Below are positions 52,663-58,178 of a DNA stretch of 58,178 nt, piece after piece. The notes under the pieces were generated by a model. That model made no database searches. It saw only the letters and a program-made list of their open reading frames with translations, and was not told the DNA's origin. Origin of the DNA: Chthonomonadales bacterium. Its GTDB lineage: Bacteria; Armatimonadota; Chthonomonadetes; Chthonomonadales; CAJBBX01. How positions within the stretch are numbered: the first letter of the stretch is position 1; the number at the start of each line of letters is the position of its first letter. Both the position numbers and the translations under genes were made by a program. The stretch is taken from assembly GCA_013360745.1 (NCBI GenBank), contig JABWBA010000012.1, forward strand, positions 1-58,178, given 5' to 3'.

Positions 52663-53322
52663 ATGAATGGCGAAACGGTCTCCGTGCGCGTAAGCGGTGC
52701 GTTCGGATGCTTCACGAGACCGGAGAACAAAGTTGAGCGAGTAAGCTACCCCGTCATGACGCCCTCGGCGGCGCGGGGCATCCTCGAGGCGATCTACTGG
52801 CACCCTCAGTTCACTTGGCAGGTGCGCGAGATAGCCGTTCTTGCACCGCTGCGGACCTACGGAATCCTGCGCAATGAGGCCAACAGCAAGATGTCTCTGG
52901 ATCGTACGGAACCCTACTTCGTCGACGAGGACCGGACCCAGAGATACGCCCTCTGTCTTCGTGACGTCGACTATGTGATTTCTGCGCGGCCCATCGTCAA
53001 GCCCAATGTACCCGAGCCATCGGCGAAGCACCGGGCCATCTTCGAGCGGAGAGTCCGTCGCGGGCAGTGCTTCCACCGGCCGTCACTCGGAACAAGAGAG
53101 TTTGCAGCTGAGTTTGGACCCGCCGACGGCGGCCCTGAACCAGTGGACTGGTCCGAGGACCTGGGCCTGATGCTCTGGGATGTGCAGTATCCATCCGGAT
53201 CACACGATGAGGCGGGCTGGCATCCAGAAGGCAAGCCCCCCTATTGGCCGCTCTTCTTCAACGCGAGCATATCGAAGGGGGTGATGGCCGTGCCGGAAAC
53301 GCCGATCGGAGGTGAGTCATGA
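52663..53322 (+). CDS. cas5c: Cas5c (Cas5d) crRNA-processing endoribonuclease, type I-C
   Basis: 219 residues. In type I-C, Cas5 cuts the CRISPR transcript and stays in Cascade at the crRNA 5' handle. Begins VSVRVSGAFGCFTRPE and has YPVMTPSAARGILEAIYW; KHRAIFERR and GQCFHRPSLGTREFAAEF are the later family blocks. Y45 and the K122-H123 pair match by position the Tyr/Lys-His residues known to matter in Bacillus halodurans Cas5d (inference from remembered alignment). AGGAGG lies 5 nt before the ATG at 52663. The stop overlaps the cas8c start (ATGA). Confidence 0.93.
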   Translation: MNGETVSVRVSGAFGCFTRPENKVERVSYPVMTPSAARGILEAIYWHPQFTWQVREIAVLAPLRTYGILRNEANSKMSLDRTEPYFVDEDRTQRYALCLRDVDYVISARPIVKPNVPEPSAKHRAIFERRVRRGQCFHRPSLGTREFAAEFGPADGGPEPVDWSEDLGLMLWDVQYPSGSHDEAGWHPEGKPPYWPLFFNASISKGVMAVPETPIGGES

Positions 53323-55013
53323 TCCTCCGAAGGCTGGTAGAACTCGCCGAACGACTCCCCGATCTACCGCCGACGGGGTATCAGCCCGGTTTCATCACCA
53401 AGATCGTGCGTCTCCGCTCAGACGGTTCGCTCCTTGACGTGGTGCCCACCACGGGGGAAAAGCGGGGCAAGCGCGAGGGACTCACGATGATGGTTCCTCG
53501 CGAAATGCCTCAGCGAACCAGTGAAACGCGTCCTCGGCTCCTCTGCGACAATGCTAACTACGTCCTCGAGAAGACCCGAAAGAAAGATACACCGGAAAAG
53601 GTCGCCCAGCGCCATGCCGCCTATCGCGCGCTTCTGGAGGAGTGCGTACAGCATACATCGGATCCTTCGGTTAAGGCCGTACTGCAATGGGTTGACCATG
53701 GAGGTCCGGAGGCGCTGCGTGACGACCCGAAGATAGCGGAAGACGACGAGTTCGCGTTTGAGGTGGACGGGGTACGGCCGGTCGACCTGAAGTCCGTCCG
53801 CGACTTCTGGGCGAACCAGTCTCCCGCAGAGCACCGAGGCGTCTGCATCGCCACCGGGCGCAGCGGGCCCATCGTGGCTCGTATGCCGGCGCCCATCAAG
53901 GGTATACCCGGCGGACAACCCAGCGGAACCGCCTTGATCTCGGTGAACAACCCATCTGGCTGCTCCTATGGTCTCGAAGCCGCGTACAACTCTCCGATTG
54001 GTGTCAAGACTGCCGAACAGGCATCCAACGCGCTGAACTGGCTCCTGTCCGATGACCGCCACAGGCTACCGATCGGCAGAACCGTGTTCGTCTACTGGAC
54101 ACGGGAGCCAGTCGAATTCGACCTGTGGAATCTCCTACATCAACCCGATCCAGCGCACGTTGGTCGGCTCATCTCCGCGGTAAGGCGTGGCGGTACCCTG
54201 CCACAGATCGATGACTCCGACTTCTACGTACTCGCGCTCAGCGCGTACGTGTCGAGGGTCGTCGTACGCGACTACCTTGAGACAACGCTCCAACGCCTCC
54301 AGCTCTGCCTGGGTCGATGGTTCGCCCTTCTGGACCTTGTCAGCAATAACGGTGTACCGTCCAACCCTCCCGGGTTATTCGCGCTCTCAGCCTCGCTGTA
54401 CCGCGAGGTCGCGGATATGGCTCCGGATATCCCGGCTATCCTGCTGAGGAGCGCCATCACCGGCGCGCCCCTACCCGAACGTCTTCTCGCTCTCGCCATA
54501 CGACGCAACCAGTCGATGCAGGGTCCATTCTACGAGTTGAACAAGAGGCGGCGGATCAGTGAGCCGCGCATGGCGCTCATCAAAGCGCTTATCCAACAGA
54601 ATCAGAAGGAGGATATCCCCTTGGAGGCTCTCGCCACCATACATCCCGACCCCGCATACCATTGCGGACGGCTTCTTGCCGCCCTAGACCGGATCCAGCG
54701 CGCCGCGCTGGGAGATATCAATGCCACGGTCGTCGACAAGTTCTACGGATCGGCGTGCGCCAGCCCGGGCTCGGTCCTCGGCGCACTCCTCAACAACGCA
54801 CAGTCTCACCTCGCAAAGCTTCGCAAGGACAATCGCGACTACTTCCACCAGCTCCTGCTTGAGGAGATCCTCTCCGCCATCGGTCCGTCGTTCCCACGCA
54901 CCCTCAGCCTCCATCGCCAGGGCCTATTCGCCCTCGGCTTCTACCACCAGAAGGCGCACGATCGAGCCCAGGCTACCGCCAACAAAACAGCCAAGGAAGG
55001 AGCAACAGCATGA
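53319..55013 (+). CDS. cas8c: Cas8c (Csd1), large subunit of type I-C Cascade
   Basis: 564 residues, usual Csd1 size. Recognises the PAM and contacts the target. Csd1-like blocks are LIDVVPT-type opening (SLLDVVPTTGEKRGK), LLCDNANYVL, LISVNNPSGCSYGLEAAYNSPIG, LNWLLSDDRHRLPIGRTVFVYWTRE and a helical C-terminus with VLGALLNNAQSHLAKLRKD. The C-terminal region may also encode the internal Cas11c start known in type I-C; I did not pin it down. Overlaps its neighbours by 4 nt on both sides. Confidence 0.93.
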   Translation: MILRRLVELAERLPDLPPTGYQPGFITKIVRLRSDGSLLDVVPTTGEKRGKREGLTMMVPREMPQRTSETRPRLLCDNANYVLEKTRKKDTPEKVAQRHAAYRALLEECVQHTSDPSVKAVLQWVDHGGPEALRDDPKIAEDDEFAFEVDGVRPVDLKSVRDFWANQSPAEHRGVCIATGRSGPIVARMPAPIKGIPGGQPSGTALISVNNPSGCSYGLEAAYNSPIGVKTAEQASNALNWLLSDDRHRLPIGRTVFVYWTREPVEFDLWNLLHQPDPAHVGRLISAVRRGGTLPQIDDSDFYVLALSAYVSRVVVRDYLETTLQRLQLCLGRWFALLDLVSNNGVPSNPPGLFALSASLYREVADMAPDIPAILLRSAITGAPLPERLLALAIRRNQSMQGPFYELNKRRRISEPRMALIKALIQQNQKEDIPLEALATIHPDPAYHCGRLLAALDRIQRAALGDINATVVDKFYGSACASPGSVLGALLNNAQSHLAKLRKDNRDYFHQLLLEEILSAIGPSFPRTLSLHRQGLFALGFYHQKAHDRAQATANKTAKEGATA

Positions 55014-55918
55014 CCATCCCCACATCAATCACAGACCCGTCGAAGCGCTACGACTTCCTGCTCGTCTTCGATGTCACTGATGGTAATCCCAACGGAGATC
55101 CCGACGCAGGCAACCTCCCCCGCGTCGACCCTGAGACCATGCAGGGCATCGTCACCGACGTCTGCCTGAAGAGGAAGATCCGCAACTTCGTCGACCTGAA
55201 GCACAGTCCGTCGGGACCGCTCGACATGACCGAAGACCGCGCCGGGAACCAGTTCGGTATCTTCGTTCGGGATAGCGGCGTCGCGCTCAACACCAAGATC
55301 AGCAGCGCCGTAAGGGCAACTGGCGACGACGTGAAGCCTGACAAGAAGAAGTCTAATGAGAAAGGTCGGGTCGAGATGTGCCGCCGATACTACGACGTTC
55401 GTCTCTTTGGCGCGGTCCTCTCCACCGGCGATTACAACTGCGGCCAGGTGCGGGGCCCGATGCAGCTCACCTTCGCCCGATCCATCGATCCGATCGTCCC
55501 TAACGACATCGCCATCACTCGCGTTGCTATCACCAGGGAAGGCGAGGCTAAGGAGACCGAGATTGGCCGCAAGGCTCAGGTTCCCTATGGACTGTACGTC
55601 GCCAAGGGGTTCTACTCGCCCATGCTTGCCAAGGATACCGGTGTCAATGCGGAGGACCTGGAGCTCTTCTGGGAGGCGGCGATCGCGATGTTCGAGAACG
55701 ATCGGTCGGCATCTCGCGGCCACATGGAGATGCGCGCAATCGTGGTCTTCATCCATGAGAATCCGCTGGGCAACGCTCCGTCAGGAAGGCTCTTCCGACG
55801 GCTGACGGTGACTCGCAAGCCCGACGTCGAATCTCCCCGGTCGGTCCTCGACTACGAGATCGTTCTGGACCGGGACAACCTGACCGAAGGAGTAGGAATC
55901 GAATCCCTGATCGAATAG
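55010..55918 (+). CDS. cas7: Cas7 (Csd2), crRNA-backbone subunit of type I-C Cascade
   Basis: 302 residues. RRYDFLLVFDV-type start (KRYDFLLVFDVTDGNPNGDPDAGNLPRVD) is the RAMP-fold opening of Csd2, followed by GIVTDVCLKRKIRNFVDL, MCRRYYDVRLFGAVLSTG and GQVRGPMQLTFARSIDPI. QVPYGLYVAKGFYSP and the VVFIHENPLGNAPSGRLF end are typical. Several copies coat the crRNA spacer. The ATG overlaps the cas8c stop (ATGA). Confidence 0.95.
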   Translation: MTIPTSITDPSKRYDFLLVFDVTDGNPNGDPDAGNLPRVDPETMQGIVTDVCLKRKIRNFVDLKHSPSGPLDMTEDRAGNQFGIFVRDSGVALNTKISSAVRATGDDVKPDKKKSNEKGRVEMCRRYYDVRLFGAVLSTGDYNCGQVRGPMQLTFARSIDPIVPNDIAITRVAITREGEAKETEIGRKAQVPYGLYVAKGFYSPMLAKDTGVNAEDLELFWEAAIAMFENDRSASRGHMEMRAIVVFIHENPLGNAPSGRLFRRLTVTRKPDVESPRSVLDYEIVLDRDNLTEGVGIESLIE

Positions 55919-55924
55919 ATCGCC

Positions 55925-56554
55925 ATGACCTGGACCGACGACGACCTCATCATGGTCTCCGCTCTCGAGCACTACGCCTACTGCCCGAGGCAGTTCGCGC
56001 TCATCCATATCGAGAGCGTCTGGGATGAGAACGTCTTCACCCTCAAGGGCACACGCCTCCACGAGCGGATGGATGAGCCCGTCGTCGAGACAAGGGCAGG
56101 GCTTCGCGTCGAGCGGGCCCTGCCCATCTGGTCCGACCACCTCGGCCTCGTCGGACGCTGCGACATCGTCGAGTTCCAGTGCGACGGCACGCCCTACCCG
56201 GTCGAAGCAAAGCCCAGCAAGACCGCCCGCCGCATCTGCCATGACGTCCAGGTCTGCGCACAGGGCATGTGTCTTGAAGAGATGTTCGGCGTGCCGGTTC
56301 CTGCAGGAGCCATCTCCTACCTCGGCTCCAACCGCCGTCGCGAGGTGGACCTCACGAACGCCCTTCGGCACACTGTCGAGACCATGGTCGACGAGATAAG
56401 GCGGCTACTACGAACAGGGGTCACGCCCCCGCCAGTCAATGACAGCCGCTGCCCGAACTGCTCGCTCATAGACGCGTGCGTTCCCGAAGTAATCGAGCAG
56501 GTCCGCGCATCTCGCCTTGAACGCTCCCTCTACATCCCGGAGCCCGAACCATGA
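55925..56554 (+). CDS. cas4: Cas4 PAM-processing exonuclease
   Basis: 209 residues. Trims prespacers with Cas1-Cas2 so that the correct PAM end is inserted. Iron-sulfur cysteines are C20 in AYCPRQ and C176, C179, C185 in CPNCSLIDAC. The RecB-like nuclease residues H46, D80, E94 and K96 are present (RLHER; GRCDIVE; VEAKPS), though the last block is VEAKPSK instead of the common VExKxGK. Starts 7 nt after cas7. Confidence 0.94.
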   Translation: MTWTDDDLIMVSALEHYAYCPRQFALIHIESVWDENVFTLKGTRLHERMDEPVVETRAGLRVERALPIWSDHLGLVGRCDIVEFQCDGTPYPVEAKPSKTARRICHDVQVCAQGMCLEEMFGVPVPAGAISYLGSNRRREVDLTNALRHTVETMVDEIRRLLRTGVTPPPVNDSRCPNCSLIDACVPEVIEQVRASRLERSLYIPEPEP

Positions 56555-56608
56555 CCACGATCATCCGGTTCCTGAAGCCCTCTCACCCCTTGCCCCTGAG
56601 CAACAATC

Positions 56609-57643
56609 ATGTCCCGTGAACTTCTGAACACTCTGTTCATCATGAAGGAAGGGGCCAACGCCCATCTCAACGGCGACACCGTCGAGGTGACTGCGGAAGG
56701 TAGACGACTCCTCCAGGTCCCCCTGTTGCACCTCGGATCGGTCGTCCTCTTTGGCGCCACATCGATGACCCATCAGCTCATGATGCGATGCGCCGCCGAC
56801 GGGCGTGCGGTCACGCTTCTGGACTATTCCGGGCGCTTCCGAGCCAGAGTCGTGGGGCCCACTTCCGGCAACGTCCTCCTCAGGAAGGCCCAGTACGACA
56901 CACACGCGTCCTCGGACCGCTCCCGCGACATCGCCCGCTCCATTGTTGGCGCGAAGATCCGCAATGCGCGGCAGAATATCGCACGCGGGGCGCGAGATAC
57001 AGAAGACGCGGACACCGAGGCGTCTCTTCGCGAGGCAACCGCATCGCTGGACAGCCTCCTGCGCTCCCTGCCCGAAGCGGATACCGTCGACGCGATCCGA
57101 GGCATCGAGGGCCAGGCTGCTGCAGTCTCCTTCGGAGTCTTTGGGCGTCTCATACTCCGAGACAAGGCCGAGTTCGCCTTCACCGTGCGCACCCGGCGGC
57201 CGCCGCGCGACCGGGTGAATGCGCTCCTGTCCTTCCTGTACACGCTATTACAGGGAGACTGTACAGCTGCCCTCGAAGGCGTAGGCCTCGATCCGCAGTT
57301 CGGATTCCTCCACGCCCTCCGGCCTGGTCGTCCGGCGCTCGCCCTCGACCTGATGGAGGAGTTCCGGCCCTGCATCGCGGATCGTCTCGCACTCACGCTA
57401 ATCAACCGACGCCAGATCAATCCGGCGCAATTCGAAGAGCATGAAAAGGGAGCCGTCCTCCTGAACGAAGAAGGGCGCAAGATAGTGCTCACTGAATACC
57501 AGAAGCGAAAGCAAGAGGAGGTCAGGCATCCGTTTCTCAAGGAGACGACGCCGCTCGGTCTCGTGCCGCACCTCCAGGCTCGGCTCCTGGCACGGCACCT
57601 CCGGGGCGATCTCCCCTCGTATTCGCCATTCACCGTTCGATGA
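56609..57643 (+). CDS. cas1: Cas1 spacer integrase
   Basis: 344 residues. Inserts new spacers as Cas1-Cas2. Active-site candidates are E167 in IRGIEGQAA, H235 in FGFLHALRPGRPALALDLMEEF, and the acidic D247/E250-E251. The N-terminal beta part reads LNTLFIMKEGANAHLNGDTVEV, typical of type I-C/I-D Cas1. The ATG at 56609 has no obvious ribosome site; it starts 54 nt after cas4. Confidence 0.95.
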   Translation: MSRELLNTLFIMKEGANAHLNGDTVEVTAEGRRLLQVPLLHLGSVVLFGATSMTHQLMMRCAADGRAVTLLDYSGRFRARVVGPTSGNVLLRKAQYDTHASSDRSRDIARSIVGAKIRNARQNIARGARDTEDADTEASLREATASLDSLLRSLPEADTVDAIRGIEGQAAAVSFGVFGRLILRDKAEFAFTVRTRRPPRDRVNALLSFLYTLLQGDCTAALEGVGLDPQFGFLHALRPGRPALALDLMEEFRPCIADRLALTLINRRQINPAQFEEHEKGAVLLNEEGRKIVLTEYQKRKQEEVRHPFLKETTPLGLVPHLQARLLARHLRGDLPSYSPFTVR

Positions 57644-57710
57644 ACACCTCTCGGGCGTCTAATGCCGGTTCAGCGTCTCTGCCGGTCCTTGTCAGCACCG
57701 ACACAGAGCG

Positions 57711-58001
57711 ATGGACATACTCGTCTGTTACGATGTGAGTACCGAGACGCCCGACGGCCGTCGGCGTCTGCGAAGAGTAGCCCGCGCCTGCGAGGGCTCC
57801 GGCCAGCGAGTTCAACTATCTGTGTTCGAATGCACCCTGAGCGACGCGGACTATGTTCGCCTGCGTGACAAGCTCCTTGCGATCATCGATCCCGCCGAGG
57901 ACAGCCTCCGCCTCTACCGCCTCATGGCGCCTCGCGGCCAGTCCATTGAGGCGTACGGTATCGACCGTTATGTCGACTTCACCGCTCCCCTCGTGGTATG
58001 A
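57711..58001 (+). CDS. cas2: Cas2 spacer-acquisition protein
   Basis: 96 residues, ferredoxin-like. Opens MDILVCYDVSTETPDGRRRLRRVARACE, with the conserved Asp at residue 8, and contains RVQLSVFECTLSDADYVRL and AYGIDRYVDFTAPLVV. Forms the dimer core between Cas1 dimers. Sixty-seven nt separate it from cas1; no further gene follows before the leader. Confidence 0.95.
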   Translation: MDILVCYDVSTETPDGRRRLRRVARACEGSGQRVQLSVFECTLSDADYVRLRDKLLAIIDPAEDSLRLYRLMAPRGQSIEAYGIDRYVDFTAPLVV

Positions 58002-58141
58002 TGACTCCGGCGCGAACCCCTATGCCTGCCCTCAGGAGCGTGAGGTCCGCGCAGCCGCGCGAGCGTGGAGACGCCATTGTTTCGGTCCGACCCATCCTCA
58101 TCGCGGTCCTTAGCCTTCCCTGATCCCCGATCAGAGGGACA
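58002..58141 (+). promoter_or_regulatory. CRISPR leader
   Basis: 140 nt from the cas2 stop to the first repeat. A TATGAT hexamer at 57997-58002, with TCGACT 18 nt upstream, could start the pre-crRNA (weak). A palindrome CTGATC-CCC-GATCAG (58120-58134) sits 7 nt before the repeat, where leader-anchoring sites are expected. Confidence 0.6.
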
Positions 58142-58178
58142 GGTTCACCGGCCCTTCGGGGCCGGTGCGGATTGAAAC
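58142..58178 (+). CRISPR. First CRISPR repeat of the type I-C array; array continues beyond the window
   Basis: 37-nt candidate repeat starting GGTTCACCGG and ending GGATTGAAAC, the type I-C 3' end. Its core CACCGGCCC-TTCG-GGGCCGGTG is a perfect 9-bp stem with a TTCG loop. Only one copy is present, so the true 5' edge (32-37 nt) and spacer number cannot be fixed. Confidence 0.85.

Overview
The window is a GC-rich bacterial chromosome segment. It most resembles Armatimonadota or a related lineage. The grounds are a prepilin-like protein with the [14 protein letters not shown]-terminus followed by AREQARR and an NQDYDE motif, a PEP-CTERM protein, SBBP-propeller, DUF3160, GxGYxYP and hydrazine-synthase-alpha-like proteins, and an infB-rbfA-nrnA-truB-ribF translation cluster. 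The taxonomic call is inference. No rRNA, tRNA, transposase or integrase was recognised.

Layout. 1-5.0 kb: the 5' part of a minus-strand O-acetylhomoserine sulfhydrylase (metY), a COG3618-type amidohydrolase, a lone ParB, and an RNB-family exoribonuclease with a clear sigma70-type promoter. 5.0-14.5 kb: a plus-strand run of large secreted proteins (seven-blade SBBP propeller with Ig-like domains; HzsA-like protein with a discoidin domain and two haem motifs) followed by a tightly overlapped RidA-like / nucleotidyltransferase / sulfatase set. 14.5-21.9 kb: a minus-strand operon infB-DUF503-rbfA-nrnA-truB-ribF, then a PDZ serine protease. 21.9-39.5 kb: mixed accessory and housekeeping genes. 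These include a zinc-ribbon membrane protein, a class I amidotransferase-like hydrolase, GxGYxYP and DUF3160 proteins, a PEP-CTERM protein, a rnhA / Lon-N / xylB / exonuclease / MDR dehydrogenase run, a transglutaminase, an ArgA-type GNAT, a pilin with two tiny downstream genes, an SMP-30 lactonase and a metallophosphoesterase. 39.6-43.3 kb: a tricorn-type protease.

43.4-58.2 kb is the defence-flavoured end. A three-gene minus-strand operon encodes two different KAP-type P-loop NTPases flanking a 661-residue protein with no recognisable domain. Its genes overlap (1 and 26 nt), so they are probably co-translated. A secreted propeller protein gene separates it from a complete type I-C CRISPR-Cas operon in canonical order (cas3-cas5c-cas8c-cas7-cas4-cas1-cas2), followed by a leader and the first repeat, where the window stops. 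The KAP-unknown-KAP operon is the best candidate here for an undescribed system. Its role in immunity is inferred only from family membership and location.

Other points of interest: a CTG start codon for nrnA supported by a strong Shine-Dalgarno, a possible second one for the RidA-like gene, competing inverted repeats just ahead of cas3, a probably leaderless gene at 28766, two unlisted micro-genes (44 and 47 codons) behind the pilin, and a 12-bp tandem repeat ahead of the pilin promoter.
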